A stretch of 64,000 nt of DNA from Dipteris shenzhenensis (GCA_047967505.1 CM106538.1); one strand, 5' to 3'. Positions 1 through 13,064 are shown, counted from the first letter of the stretch. Numbers and translations are program-made. Notes: generated by a model from the sequence alone, not told the origin.

Positions 1-27
1 ACATGTATGTATACATACATGTATATC

Positions 28-73
<46 letters not shown>

Positions 74-318
74 AGATATATATATATACATGTATAGATA
101 TATATATACATATATATATACATGTATGTATATATACATATATATACATGTATATATATATGTGTGTATATATATCTATATACATACATATATATATGCA
201 TGTATATATACATATATGTATATATATGTATATATATATACATGATATACATGTATGTATACATACATGTATATATACATATACATATATACATGTATAT
301 ATATATATATATATATAC

Positions 319-371
<53 letters not shown>

Positions 372-583
372 CATGTATATATACATGTATATATATATAT
401 ATACATGTATATATACATATGTATATACATGTATATACATGTATATATACATGTATGTATATATACATATACATACATGTATATATACATGTATGTATAT
501 ATATATATATACATATACATGTATGTATATGTATATATACATACATGTATATATATAATGTATGTATATATACATTATATACA

Positions 584-644
<61 letters not shown>
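1..644. repeat. (TA)n / ATGTATATAC microsatellite with (GA)n end
   Basis: About 620 bp of alternating purine-pyrimidine sequence, mostly TA with interspersed ATGTAT and ACATAC units, ending in a 22-nt GA run at 623-644. Its Tyr/Ile open frames are translations of the repeat and not genes. The (TA)n-(GA)n order recurs at 28766-28880 and 29553-29680. Confidence 0.95.
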
Positions 645-1271
645 TCAGTGGTGGCTGGTTCCATGCTGGAATTGTCACCACAATTCGTTGTTCCTCTTCA
701 AGAAGCCACTACAATGGTTGCTGGATAAGAAATGAGGCCACAAGCCTCTCCTTTTATAGGCCCCAAGGGCCCCTTGAACTAACCGACCAGCCAGCCCTAA
801 ATGGGCCGACTGGCTGGTCTGTTTGGGCCGACCAGTCTACCCCAAAATAGCTCTTTAAGGGCTCACAAAACTAGGGCCCTTTGGCCCACACTTCTAGGGC
901 TTTTGGCCCTCCAATCAAGGCAGGGGCCCATAAGGCATGCCACTACCCACTGGCAGCCCTATTTGCTGCTCTACCAGGCCACATGCAGCCCCGTACACCT
1001 ACGCTCCTAACCTGCCATGTCAGCGCCTGTTTACCTTGTTCTCCTGATCTGCCACGTGTGCGCCTCAGCTCTATACTATTCCGTACTGTTGCTGATGTCA
1101 TCCGTGGTCTCTTCTCTTGGGTCCCTACTGATGTCCTCTACTCTGGCTTATGCTCCTGTAGATCAGCAAGTACCCGCCTCTCTTCTTTTGGGGCACATCA
1201 TGCCCTAGGTCTCCCTCCCCCACACTCTCCTCATTTGGGGGCTTACAGATGGGGAGGTGACCTTTCCAACA
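645..1271 (-). mobile_element. LTR fragment (family LTR-alpha), minus orientation
   Basis: The right end (1200-1271) is the reverse complement of the first about 70 bp of the LTRs that start at 2059, 18229 and 49403, including the terminal TGTTGG. Reading on the minus strand there is a TATA-like box near 757 (TATAAAAGG read on -) and GGCCGACCAG-type motifs at 785-845. The distal side runs into (GA)n(TA)n. About 70 bp at 645-715 recur inverted at about 9700-9772. The fragment abuts repeat R at 1271/1272 with no recognisable TSD, so it is probably truncated. Confidence 0.7.
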
Positions 1272-1520
1272 ATAAATGGATGCTCAAGTATGTGTGGGTG
1301 TGTGCATTTGCATGTGTGAGAGCATACTTTTATACTATGGTCTACACCCACTGTTGGGCGCTAATGACGTCCGTGGGTATGTAATAGTAGCTAGTCCCTG
1401 CTATGCATGATGGAGTTTATGGTTTTCAATCTTATGAGTGACTCTCGTGAGATTGAAACTGCACTATGTTGTGTTTTTAAAGGATGAGTTTGGGAATGTT
1501 CCTGGATTCATCTAGGTATA
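1272..1520 (+). repeat. Repeat R copy 1, truncated on its left side
   Basis: Matches the other R copies from the ATAAATGGATGC block to the constant end ATTCATCTAGGTATA. The left end is lost at the LTR junction. Beyond the right end, 1521 onward is gypsy integrase sequence that also follows R copy 6 at 17681. Confidence 0.8.
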
Positions 1521-2058
1521 AACCATATAGCCTAAATAATTGGTCAACATACCTTTGAGCCAATTGACTTGTTGTGATGGTTGATCTAGCAGGTAAAAAT
1601 CTATACATCTTTGTCAAATGATCTATTATAACCTAAATGACATCATGGCCCTTGCGCGAATTGGCAAACCGGTAATAAAATTCATAGAAATACTTTCCCA
1701 TTATTACTTAGAATATGTAATGGCTGTAATAAACCTACGCTCTATGGGCGTTCAACCTTAGTCACTTGATAAATTTGAAAACCTAGCATATAATTCTCAA
1801 CAAACCCCTCATCTTAGGCGAGCATAAGTATGCTTCACCAAAGATAGTGTCCTATGTACACCTAGTGTCTTCCACTAGGTGCATCATGACACTCTCGGAG
1901 AATATTGGATCAAAGATCCGATAAAACCGATATTCAAATCTTTTCATTTCGGAACATCAAGCCTTACCGAATAATCCACTAGCCTCCTGCGGTCTATATC
2001 CTAGGTAGCACAATCCCGGAGTCTTGATCAATCATGGACATCCCATTTTGGACCTTAT
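1521..2058 (-). pseudogene. Ty3/gypsy integrase-core fragment
   Basis: Read on the minus strand the segment resembles the central integrase region of plant Ty3/gypsy polyproteins: a stretch like ITGLP..GHD.IWVI.D.LTK followed by TTSQLAQ and LFRLYG, broken by stops and frameshifts. It is near-identical to 17682-18228 and belongs to a 1.36-kb direct duplication. No intact reading frame. Confidence 0.75.
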
Positions 2059-2633
2059 TGTTGGAAAGGTCACCTGCCCATTTGTAAGCCCCCATATGAG
2101 GAGAGCATGGGGGAGGGAGACCTAGGCCAGAATGTGCCCAAGAGAAAAGAAAGAGAGGGGGCTGCCACATGGGCAACACCTCACATCAAAGAGACCAGCA
2201 TGGTTGCAACGAATGGAACCTGTGGAAGGAGCGAATGGTAGGGACAGCAAGTCCTGGATCTAACCTGGCAGGAGGTCAGTCAGGGGCAACAAACATGGCA
2301 TGGGATTGCAAAGATAAAGGCACCTATGTGGAGGGCATCTGTGTGCAGATGGTCAGCCTACAGGTGGCGCAACCATGGAAGGGAGCAACAGCCCCTAGGT
2401 CGGCCATTGGCTGAGGCTAGTGGGTCTGGTTGGAGCTAGCAAATCAAGCCTGGAGATGGACTAGCCAGGGGGGCTGAATCCCTGGAACAAAGGCTGCAAA
2501 AGGGCCTAGAGAAGACCCTTATATAGGGCCCTGGTTGGGCTGGTAGGGGCAGCCAACCAGGTTGGTTTTAGGGCAGATAGAAAGTTGGCCATTTAGGGGT
2601 TTGCCAGTCGGTTTTTGCAGCAGGCCTTGGGGA
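2059..2633 (+). mobile_element. LTR-alpha 5' fragment (duplicate of 18229-18815)
   Basis: Begins TGTTGGAAAGGTCACC directly after CTTAT (2054-2058), the same junction as the complete solo LTR at 18229. It ends abruptly at 2633, where the full copy continues into its TATA box, and is followed by repeat R sequence. It is therefore a truncated duplicate and not an independent insertion. Confidence 0.85.
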
Positions 2634-2635
2634 AA

Positions 2636-2762
2636 TCTAGTCCCTGCTATGCATGATGGAGTTTATGGTTTTCAACCTTGTGACTATCATGAGATTGAAA
2701 CTGGACCATGTTGTGCTTTTAGAGGATGAGTTTGGGAATGTTCCTGGATTCATCTAGGTATA
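2636..2762 (+). repeat. Repeat R terminal block (T), copy 2
   Basis: About 125 bp matching the constant terminal part of R (CTGCTATGCATGATGG to CATCTAGGTATA). It is followed at 2763-2862 by a gypsy-derived stretch that also follows the T block at 39268, so this is the left part of the composite form of R. Confidence 0.75.
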
Positions 2763-3995
2763 TGCTTCTGCCATATTAGCGGACATGCAAATTTCACCTT
2801 GTGAAGTTTTCGTCCAAGTTGCGCCTTGCTAGTATTGTGATAATTCTTTCTATCTTGAATGGACTCTCTTCCATTTCTAGATCATAAAATTAGAAACATG
2901 GCAGAGAGAGAGAGAAAGAGAAAGAGAGAGAAGGTTAGGGTATGAGGAATGATGCTCAAATAAAGACATGACAAAAGGCTTTCATTCATTCATCAAGTAT
3001 ATCATGACAAGTGAAGTACAAGCCTTTATATAGGCTACACACTCACACTAGCACCTAGTGCATATGGGATAAGTCCTATGATGACATGTGGTACTCACAC
3101 AAGACTCACAAATAGACTAGTACTAGATCACCTAGTACTACACACCAACACACTCTTTGACTATGATATCTACAACATCTTGGTTGCAACTCCCCTATTG
3201 GCTGTTCTCTTCGCAAAGGTTCCAAAAAGCCAACTAGTTCGAGTAGTTGAAATACCTCACCCCCAGAACATAAGGAATCTCACAACCCTCAAACTCTCGC
3301 CCAAAGAAACCTCAAGACTAAGAAAGAAGGAAACACATCTGCAAGACACACAATCCAACCCCACACACTTGAGGCTCACTTAGACTTGAAAACTAAAACG
3401 CTCACCCTCTCCTTGATAAACTCCAACAAGAACTCATGGTCCAAAGAGATTGGAGACCCATACAAGAAACTGACACACAATCAAAAGAGGAAGGGAACAC
3501 TCACTCATAGAATCTGAGAACTGAAAACAAAGTAATGATCAACTTCTAAAGCATAGAACAAGCAAGCTAATAGAACAAGCAAGCTATATTCCTACTTCTA
3601 CAAGCTCAAAGTTTGGCATGGTGATATCAAAGACTGCCAAAAAATTGTAATTGCAACCTATATATGTATCTATAAACAACATGCCACAACCTATATCAAT
3701 TATATTGGAAGATTTATAAGATATGTTTGAAGAAAATTCCCATATATAATGTGGTTGCTCATAAAACGCTGATGAGATTTTAGCTCAAATTTTGGTGTAG
3801 TGATATCAAAGACTGCCAAATTTTATAAGTGCAACCTGTATATGGATCCACAAACAACGTGCCACAACCTATATCAATTATAATGGAAGATTTATAAGAT
3901 ATGTTTGAAGAAAATTCCCATATATATTTTCCCTTTGAAAAGCAGTATGACTTTTGCAAAATGTGGTTGCTCATAAACGTGGATTAGATTTTTCA

Positions 3996-4310
3996 TATAC
4001 CTAGATGAATCCAGGAACAATCCCAAACTCATCCTCTAAAAACACAACATAGTGCAGTTTCAATCTCACGAGAGTCACTCATAAGATTGAAAACCATAAA
4101 CTCCATCATGCATAGCAGGGACTAGCTACTATGACATCCCCACTGACGTCATCAGCGCCTAACAGTGGGTGTAGACCATAGTATAAAAGTATGCTCTCAC
4201 ACATACAAATCCACACACCCACACATACTTGAGCATCCATTTATACAAAGTCTTCATACTGAGTTTCTATCAGCACTCCGGAGGTGAAGGGCAAACTAAG
4301 CCATGACGAA
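3996..4310 (-). repeat. Repeat R copy 3, inside the left inverted arm
   Basis: Minus-strand R copy of about 315 bp flanked by GTGGATTAGATTTTTCA (3979-3995) and the same 17-mer with one mismatch (4311-4327). It mirrors R copy 4 in the right arm, so the R insertion happened before the inverted duplication. Confidence 0.85.
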
Positions 4311-4716
4311 GTCGATTAGATTTTTCAGACTGAAATGATCCTGCACACCTAATATATCCCATTTTTTCCAAGCACAAGAAAGATAGTTGGGCACTATGTC
4401 TAGACGAGTAAAGGTGATAATGAGTCTGTGACCTACTGCTAGATGGTGGTTTGTTTTGCTCAGTGGAAGTGCGCGCCATTATAAGTTTACTCTCCTAAAC
4501 ATAGCACTCGCTGAAGGTGGACCCATCAAAAATGCTGCATCGAGGAACCATCTAGCGAGTGTTGATCATGTATCAGGTTTCGCTTTAGTAGCGGGAAGGT
4601 CGTAACTTCTATTTAGATGCAGAGCGTATTAAGAGAGCTTTTCGCTGGGAGCGACAGCACGTACTAACCAAACGCTCTAATGAACAGGCATAATATCTCT
4701 TGCAGAATAAACTCAC

Positions 4717-4796
4717 TAATAGTAACATCGCCATCGGGACTTTGAAGCATTTTATCCATGCCCTTTGGTCCCAACCAGGTGCGCAAGATTCGAGCA
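4717..4796 (-). pseudogene. Antisense duplicated fragment of CCT5 exon 1
   Basis: On the minus strand these 80 nt encode the ARILRT...[13 protein letters not shown] segment and end at the same splice donor (A|GTGAGT) as the true exon 1. The frame is still open, with one visible replacement (Ser to Trp in the RTSLG motif). The upstream two thirds of exon 1 and the start codon are missing, so it cannot make a chaperonin subunit. It lies 8.6 kb 5' of the real start codon in opposite orientation. Confidence 0.92.
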
Positions 4797-4890
4797 TATA
4801 CATCTATAGATATACATACATACATACATATACATATACATATATGTGTATATGTATATGTCGACACACACACACACACACACACACATA
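4797..4890. repeat. CATA/TA/CA compound microsatellite
   Basis: Tandem CATA and TA units followed by (CA)n at 4864-4888. It sits exactly at the breakpoint of the inverted duplication. Confidence 0.9.
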
Positions 4891-7080
4891 GCTCCTATTC
4901 ATTTTTTCCTTAATAGTTACTTTACTTTTTTTCCTTCCCGCCCCCCCTTCTTACACTTACACTCTCAGTCCTTTCTCTCTTATTTACACTCCCTAAGCCT
5001 TTTTCCTCCTTAAAATTCCCCTAAGTTCCTAACCCCTTATTAAAATCCCCCCCCCTTCCTTATTTTCCTATCTTTTCTATTTTCTAATTACCCTATTTTC
5101 CTATTTCTTCTAAATTCCTATTTCCCTAATCTCCCTAATTTTTGTATTTTTTTAAAAAACCTTTTTTCCTATTTTTCCTAGTTTTCTAAACCCCGCTTTT
5201 TTCCTATTTTTCCTATAATTTCTATTTCCCTACATCCCCTACTTTCCCTACCTTTTTCCTTTATTTTCCTTATATCCCTACATAGTTTTAACTTAATTTA
5301 TCTCTTCCACTTTTCCAACTTCCCTATTTTTCCCTTTTTCTAAATTCCCTATTTTTCTACTTTTTTAATCTCCCTATTTTCCATTTTCCCATATTTTTCC
5401 CAAAGCTCTCTAAACCACCCCTAAACTCTTCTATGTTTAATCTACCTATGATCTAGTTTCACTACACGTTTTAACTACAACTAAGTATTAACTCCTGACT
5501 GCCCGCCTTCCCAAGTAACCCCCACCTACCCGACGTTCTCATCCCTAACTCCCGACTATCCTGACCTCCTTTTCTATATAACACTCTATTTTCCTAGCTC
5601 TTGCATCCTACCTCACAACCTTCAAGCCTATCCCATACTACTACACCACTAACTCGCTATCAGAGCCTCCAATCTCTGCCTCCTTTACTGAGCTCCCCGG
5701 TTTCCACCATATTTCCCTAGCATACCCCACCTAACATAAACGTCTTCCAATCTCCCCCCCCCCCCAAAAAAAAAAAACCCGTTGACTACTACTACTTCCC
5801 TAACTATTATGCTCCCTTCAACTACCTAGTTCCCCTTCAAATGCCTCATGACTTTCCCACTCCCATGACAACTCACTCCCTGACTATTCCTCTCTCCCTC
5901 GACTACCTGCCTTATTTAAACCCCTCCATCACCTACGTAATCGCCTACCAGCTCCCAAAGTCCTCTCTACCCCTTAAATCATTGTCTGCTCCCCCGCCCC
6001 CTTTGTTGTACTACTCTTATTACCCTCTCGACTCTCTTTGACTCGATTTTTGATTCCTTCAAGAGCTAAGAGGTTGCACGATTCTTGGTGATTGTGCCCT
6101 CATGCTTGTTCACATTGTTTTCCCCCCGCATAGTTGGCCCTCTCTACTCCTCCCTTGCCTATGCTCTGTTTATAGTCCCGGCTGCCACCTGTGCAACCCC
6201 GTCAACTGTTGTACATTGCTCTACGATACCTACCGTCCCAGCCCCCTACCTTTGTGGTATCTCCCCCCACCCGTGGCATCTCACCATCTTTGCTGCCTAC
6301 TTTATTGCTCCTACAACCCACTGTGCAACATGGTGAACTCACACACCCTCCTCACTTCTGCACACGCTTGGTACTTGTACCATGCCACCTTCAACTCTCT
6401 ATCATCATGGACTCAAAAGTTCTTTTTGTCTTTTAGTTTTGTTCTTACCTTTCACGTACTTCTCCCCTATTTCTGTGTCTCTCCTTATTTTTTCATCAAA
6501 AAATTAATTAACCCTTTTAATTTTTTAATTCCCCCTTTTTATGTTCCCCTTTCCACCCTTTTTTTCATTTCTTTATACTTAGTAATACCCATTTAAATCC
6601 TTTTGTATTTAAAACACTCTCATGAGTCTCTTTTGCCTTATTTCTTTTTATGCTTCTTATTTCTTTTCAAGAATAGTAAATTTTACTTTTTCTTAAGCAT
6701 AATCTTTATTTAATTATAAGTTAAGATTACTTCTAAAACCTTATCACTTTTTTATTTTTTTCCCTTCCCTTCTTTTCCATTTTTTTGTTTCCTAATATTG
6801 CAAAACTTTTTAGAAAGTCGTATCCCTTATCAACCTTCTTTATCTATTTAGCCTAATTTTTTCAAAATGGTCTCTCCTAACTTTTCTTCTCTCCCTACCT
6901 TCTATATATATACTCATAACTATAATCTTATCCATTAAACTTAATTTCTCATTCATTCTTTGGAAATGCTTATGCCTATTTCTTCAGTGTACATCCACTT
7001 TATCACCCCCATAATTCTCTTAACATAATTCTACACATTTTTATACAACTTTGCACTTTTACAACTAGCTTTGTAAGTGA
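4891..7080. other. Pyrimidine-rich (C/T) intergenic stretch, no gene seen
   Basis: About 2.2 kb with a strong strand asymmetry of C and T and recurring TTTTCCTA / TTCCCTAA-like words, including homopolymer C and A runs at 5755-5778. Short open frames at 5841-6596 carry no recognisable motif and follow the base bias. It is probably a decayed low-complexity array. Confidence 0.6.
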
Positions 7081-7504
7081 GTGGTTAAGTGTTTATTTTT
7101 ATTGTGACTCTGATAACAAGGGAGGGGTGTTTATGACACCTGTCTTCCCAACTAAGGTGTAGCTAGTTCTGACCGTGTTTTTCTTGTTGGATGGTGGTAG
7201 GTATGCAGACTCCCCTCTTCAATAAAAGTGATGCTTGCCACGTCTTATCAAAGCGCAACATTTTGAACAATTGTGCATTCTACAAATTTTTATGCTCACC
7301 TCTCATTGACCTTTTAATAAAACCTTAGCGTTCAATACTTTTCATTAATGACAATTGCTCTTTCTTTTGAGCTACATTGTTTTCATTTCACTATGGAAAG
7401 GGGTCTTGTCAAGTCTAAAACACGCACACACACAGACACACACATATATACATACATACATACATACAAACATATATATATATATATATATTTTTTTTAT
7501 ACTT

Positions 7505-8175
7505 ATATATATGGACATATCATCCCCCTTTTAGTACAACATTGAGGCCCCTTCAATCCCACTGACATATCATGAGGTGAACTAGGTTATGCGAGAGGAT
7601 GTCTTAAAGCTACACACATTCAAGACCTAATTAGCACCTAATGAGCAGCCTGTGAAGCTCAGCTTCTATAGCCACCACTGTTTGTGGATTTCAGGGGAGG
7701 GCTTCATTGACCCACTAGGGAAATCTTTTGTGCAGTGCAACTAGATGCAATGGATGCCCCCTTTAAAATCATGAATACTCTTACATGTTCTCCTAGTAGT
7801 TACACTTAGTTCTAAGATCTATACCTAGTGCATTCATGGATACGCTTCTAGAAATACACAACCCAGATAGTGGTGAGTTGCCTTGTATACATATGCAAAA
7901 ACACACAATTAAGAAAGGCTGTTTAAGGAAAACTAAAAGGCAATGTACAAACACATATGTGAAAGAATACAATGTATATGTATGGTATCCAATAAAACTA
8001 GGCTTGGAATTCAAACTTAATCATTTTGCCTTCAAAGTTGATGACAAACAGATAACCTCCTTCCCTCCTTCCCCCCTCTATCCTCCCCGCTCTTGTAAAT
8101 TATGGAGGTTAAATATTAAGAGGCCTCTTGTATGTATACTCAAAACTATAAATAAAGTTACATGTATGAATATAC
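7505..8175 (+). repeat. Direct repeat unit 1 (about 670 bp)
   Basis: Near-identical in order to 9882-10532 with small indels. Both copies are preceded by CA/TA microsatellite. The sequence just after unit 1 (GATACAACCCCTAAGATGC, 8181-8199) reappears at 13118, so unit 2 has been split from its right flank by about 2.6 kb of inserted sequence. No coding function recognised. Confidence 0.85.
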
Positions 8176-8414
8176 ATATAATGATACAACCCCTAAGATG
8201 CATAGCATGGAGTTGGTAAGATTGCGTGTGCGGCGGGTTTTAACCCGACGTGCGTGGGGTTAGAGTTGACCACTATTTTTGACAAGATTTGGTTATTAAT
8301 TATGCTAGCTGTTAGAGATTTTGTCAGGTGTTTGGTTGTCAGTCAATGTTAGTGACAGTAGTCCTTAGTTGACAGTATCATTTGTTGTGGCTCAATCAAT
8401 GGTATCTTTGTTGT

Positions 8415-9173
8415 GGATTCTTTGAGTTTCCTAGGCCTTTGTGTAGTGTTTGGAGTGTGTGAGGACTGGTTTTCTAGTTAACCTACCTTCTAAACAACAA
8501 GAAACAACCAAAATGAGTCAACAATAGCAAAAAACAAGAAAGTTTGGATCAAAATGGAAGGTTTTATTCCCAACATGGACTGTTTGTCATCCTCAACACC
8601 TTGAAACTTCAACCCAATCATCACTTTTCATCTTTTCCAATGGGACGAGACATCATCCAACGTTTAGCAATGATTCAAAGCACTCCTTTCTAGATTTTGA
8701 GACCTCCAATGCACACAAAACTACAACAAACCACCCAAAAACCCATGTTATTCTCTCAGCGTATGCATTGCGTAGGCTAACCTGATGCTTCTCTTTGGAA
8801 ACTCTCTGGCTGATGGAATTTTTGGGATTCTTTGAGTTTCCCAGGGCTTTGTGTAGTGTTCCCGTAGTGTTTGGAGTGTGTAGGACTGGTTTTCTAGCTA
8901 GCCTACCTTCCAAACAACAAGAAACAACCAAAATGAATTTAAAAAGGCAAAAAACAAGCAAGTTTGGATCAAAATGGAAGGTTTTCTTCCCAAGATGGAC
9001 TGTTTGTCATTCCCAAGACCTTGAAATTTCAACCCAATCATCACTTTTAATATTTTCCAATGGGATGAGACTTCATCCAACATTTAGCAATGATTCAAAG
9101 CACTCCCCCCTACATTTTGAGACCTCCAATGCACACAAAACTACAACAAACCACCAAAAAACTTCCAAAAAAT
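8415..9173 (+). repeat. Local direct duplication, units 8415-8750 and 8825-9173
   Basis: Two diverged copies offset by about 410 bp, both starting GGATTCTTTGAGTTTCC and ending in an ACAACAAACCACC block. Short open frames run through the second unit on both strands. No domain recognised. Confidence 0.85.
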
Positions 9174-9881
9174 AGTTCGAGGATTTTCTCTCTTCCTTCA
9201 CTCTCTTTTCTTCACCTTTTCAACTCACACTCTACACTAAACTCCACAACCAAGCTTCATGGTGATGGGAGTAATGGAAGAAGCATGTTCCTTAAACTTG
9301 CATATTTACAACTGAAGACTTTCTAGCTTTTATACATAGCACCTTTTGAAGGGAGGGCCTACTCCTCCTCACCACTCTCTTTATTTATGATGTATTAACC
9401 ACTTGGCCATGCCAAGGCGAGATCCCCTTCCTATTCTAGCCTCTCCTCCACTCTAATTCCTTGGGGTTTAACAATTGTACTCGTGACTTTAGGGTTAGTT
9501 GTAGTTCTACTTTTGTGGTTATTGATGATTGAAGGTTGATACATTAGCATTATATTTTCCAATTTTTATCAATTTGGTAATAGTCTACAAGGTTGATATA
9601 TTATCTTTTAATTTGTAATCTCATGTATGGAATACTAAGACATTTCTTTATCGCCTATTCGATGCATGTATCACTTTTTTTGTTTTTACAACATTTATTT
9701 GGAGTAGCAGCGGCTTCTTGTAGAGAAACAACTGAATTTGTTGTGACAAATTCGAGCATGGAACCAGCCACTCTCTCTCTCTATATATGTGTGTGTGTGT
9801 GTGTGTGTGTACATACATATATACATATATATGTGTGTGTGTGAGACACACACACACACACACACACACATACACACATAT
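9174..9881. repeat. AT-rich spacer ending in CT/TG/CA microsatellite
   Basis: 9174-9695 holds no recognisable gene. 9700-9772 is an inverted copy of 645-715. 9773-9880 is a (CT)n-TA-(TG)n-TA-(CA)n compound microsatellite. Confidence 0.7.
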
Positions 9882-10532
9882 ATATATGGACATATTACCC
9901 CTCTTTTAGTACAACATCGAGGCCCTTTCAGTCCCACTAAAATATCATGAGGTGAACTAGGTTATGTGAGAGGATGTCTTAAAGCTACACACATTCATGA
10001 CCTAATTGACACCCAATGAGCTTCCTGTGAAGTTTAGCTTCCATAGACACCACTGTTTGTGGATTTGAGGGGAGGGCTTAATTGACCCACTAGGGAAAAT
10101 TTTTGTGCATTGCAACTAGATGCAATGGATCCCCCCTTTACAATCACGAATACCCTTACATGTTCTCCTAGTAATAGTTACACTTAGTTCTAAGATCTAT
10201 ACCTAGTGCATTCATGGACACACTTCTATACACAACCCAGATAGTGGTCAGTTGCCTTGCATACATGCAAAAATACACAATTAACAAAGGCTGTCTAGGG
10301 AAAACTAAAAGGCAATGTACAAACACATATGTGAAAGAATACAATGTATATGTATGATATCCAATAAAACTAATCATTTTGCCTTCAAAGTTGACAACAA
10401 ACAGATGACCCCCTTCCCTCCTTCCCCCCTTTGTCCTCCTCCTCCTCAATCTTGTAAATTATGGAGGTTAAATATTAAGAGGCCTCTTGTATGTATGTTC
10501 AAAACTATAAAATAAAGCTACATGTATGAATA
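9882..10532 (+). repeat. Direct repeat unit 2 (copy of 7505-8175)
   Basis: Aligns with unit 1 over its whole length with a few short deletions. Spacing between units is about 2.38 kb. Confidence 0.85.
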
Positions 10533-11070
10533 TCTATCTATACTTACTTATTTTGAAGAATCCACGTGCCCTTTAAAGGCTATGCCACGTGCCCCTCAAA
10601 GGGGAGTCCTCTTCTTAGCAAGAAGGAAAAGGCAAGCTTATGAAACATTTGGCTCAGTGGAGGCTCGGGGAGGTTTGGAAAGGAGGAAATGAGGCTCGGG
10701 CAGGGAGGGCAGAATCCGAATCCGACACGCTCACAGGGAGGCACAGTCATTGGATTGAAGGAGGAAATGAGCAGCCACATAGCCAAGGAGGGCAGTCTAA
10801 TGAGCAGACTCAAACTCTGACACGCGCACAGGGAGGCGCAATCAATGGACTGACAATGGTAGCGCGCAAACTGCATGCCATGTGTCGCATCGAACCTATG
10901 CACTGGGCCCTTGGGTTCTTGTAGGGTGGTACGTGGCGCGACACGGGTGGCAGCGCGGGTTGCGATTGCAAACTCTAGGTGGCGGGTTGCAGTTGCAGAC
11001 TCCCAACGGCACGGCTGCACGATGACATTGCAAGATAGATCACGGGCAGATTACAAGAGGGACCTGAGAG
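10533..11070. repeat. GC-rich inserted segment with internal tandem repeat
   Basis: Base composition differs from both flanks. Two diverged units of roughly 110 bp (about 10685-10850) share GAGGAAATGAG, GGAGGGCAG, CTCTGACACGC and CACAGGGAGG words. The 10605-10645 block (TCCTCTTCTTAGCAAGAAGG) recurs at 12973-13010, on the other side of GA microsatellites. The overlapping open frames on both strands are unassigned. Confidence 0.5.
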
Positions 11071-11372
11071 GAGAGAGAGAAATATAAATCTATCAATTAA
11101 TAAATAAAAATATATATGATACATAAATATAAATAAATAAATAAAAATATATATATATATGTATATATATTTATAATAAATATTTATTTATCTTTATATA
11201 TGATTATATAAATATAAATAAATAAATATATGTTTATATCTATATTTATGTTATATATATTATATATATGTATATTTATTTATTACAAAGATTATTTATC
11301 TTTATATACGAGTACACGATGTAAATATATATAAATATATGTGTGTTTATTTACATTTAGATATTTATACAT

Positions 11373-11412
<40 letters not shown>

Positions 11413-11840
11413 CTCCCTAGAGAGAAAGAGAGATACAAATCTATAAATGTGTTATGTATATATACACGCAAAAAAAAATTAAAAAAATAAATAAATAAAT
11501 ATATATATAAATGTAAATAAAATATAAATATATATCAAAATAAACAAATAAATAAAGTATATAAATTTATACAAATATATATATACATATGTGTTTATTT
11601 GAATTTTTATATATCTATATATGTGTGCGTGTGGGGGGGGGGAGAGAAAGAGAGAGATTTCTATAAATACATATAAGAGAGAGAGGAGAGTGGGGGAGGG
11701 AAGTGGGAAAGATGACAGTTAGAGAGGAGGGGGAAGTGGAAGAGAGAGAGAGAGAGAGAGAGAGCTTTAGAGAGGGAGGGAGAGAGAGAGAGAGAGAAAG
11801 GGAGAGAGAGAGAGAGAGGGGGGGGGCGGGGGGAAGGGGG

Positions 11841-11924
<84 letters not shown>

Positions 11925-11934
11925 GAGCATGCGT

Positions 11935-11973
<39 letters not shown>

Positions 11974-11975
11974 CA
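11071..11975. repeat. AT-rich tract, then (TC)n, (GA)n and (CA)n microsatellites
   Basis: 11090-11640 is AAATAAAT/TATA low complexity with a (TC)n run at 11378-11410. 11640-11935 is a long interrupted GA array, then (CA)n at 11938-11970. The Ser-Leu, Arg-Glu and Cys-Val open frames here are repeat translations. Confidence 0.9.
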
Positions 11976-12680
11976 AACTTTATCTTCTTCCTTGATGGAT
12001 GCAATGGTGGGTATAATTAACGAGGGGAAATAGTGAACTGGTTAGGTAGGCAACTCGAGATCAGCGAGAATGAATTGGCAATCAATGGCCTAAGAGCAGA
12101 GGATACAACTATCTCAGGGTTGGAATAGAGAACTTGAAGACTATTGATGACTCTATTGGAGCTAAAATAGAGGTATTGCAAAGCCATCCTAGTTGTCAAA
12201 GTTGTTGGGCATTACCCATAAATTTGTTGGTTGACAAGGAAACTCATACCAAAATATTTAGCATGTTGAGCTAAGATGGGATGTTGCTGGCATAGATCAA
12301 TATGTTGTCCAGCTACGTAACTAGCTAAGGCAATTGTTACATCACCCATTAAATTATTTCTAACAAGATCAAGCCACTGTACTTTGTTCATCTATCAAGC
12401 TCCTATTGAATGGCTTTGAAGAGTTGCTTCAATAAAGATGAAGCTGTGTTAGGGCCAAGCAGTTTCCCAAGGTCAGAGAGAGATAATTTGTTGTTTGACA
12501 AGGAAACTCATGCCAGAATATTCAGCATGTTCAGCTCAGATGGGATGTTGCCCGAGAGATGATGCATGCATAGATCATTATGTTGTAGTGCTAAGTAACT
12601 AGCTAAGGCAATTGTTACATCACCCATTAAATTATTTCTAACAAGAGCAAGCCACCACACTTCGTTCATCTACCAAGCTC
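11976..12680. repeat. Unassigned sequence with a local direct duplication
   Basis: 12236-12390 and 12492-12655 are diverged copies sharing GACAAGGAAACTCAT and the AACTAGCTAAGGCAATTGTT block. The minus strand has short protein-like stretches, faintly leucine-rich-repeat-like, but stops interrupt every frame. I do not assign a family. Confidence 0.5.
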
Positions 12681-12682
12681 CT

Positions 12683-12685
<3 letters not shown>

Positions 12686-12728
<43 letters not shown>

Positions 12729-12922
12729 TGGGTTAGAGAGAGAGACTAGAGAGATAGAGAGAGAGAGCAGAAAGAGAGTAGATAGATAGAGAGAGAGAGA
12801 GAGGAAAGAGAGACAAGAGAGAGATATAGAAAGAGAGAGAGAGTAGATAGAGATAGAAATAGAGATAAGAGAGAGAGAGGGAGGGAGGACAGAGATAGAG
12901 AGAGATAAGAGAGAGAGTAAAG

Positions 12923-12973
<51 letters not shown>

Positions 12974-13013
12974 TCCTCTTCTCAGCAAGAAGGAAAAGGC
13001 AAGCTTCTAAAAC

Positions 13014-13064
<51 letters not shown>
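12686..13064. repeat. Long (GA)n / GATA-interrupted microsatellite
   Basis: Nearly 380 bp of GA repeat interrupted by TAGA units and by a 45-bp unique block at 12970-13015. It ends about 255 bp before the first clearly non-repetitive 5' flank of CCT5. Confidence 0.93.

Larger units (their letters stand above)
2863..4796 (-). repeat. Left arm of a 1934-bp inverted duplication
   Basis: Reverse complement of 13513-15446. It carries, read on the minus strand, the last 80 nt of CCT5 exon 1, the start of intron 1, an R copy with its 17-bp flanking repeats, and an LTR retrotransposon end. Homology stops sharply at 4796/4797 (start of a TA/CATA microsatellite) and at 2863. The right arm is continuous with the real CCT5 exon, so this arm is the copy. 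Confidence 0.92.

Noticed and set aside
3-850. Long Tyr/Ile-rich open frames on both strands
   Set aside because: Translations of the TA/ATGTAT microsatellite.
4609-4885. Apparent minus-strand genes next to the CCT5 exon fragment
   Set aside because: They read the duplicated exon out of frame, or run through the flanking CATA/CA microsatellite.
12017-12655. Leucine-rich-repeat receptor pseudogene
   Set aside because: Only faint LRR-like spacing on the minus strand, stops in all frames, no kinase or consensus repeat.
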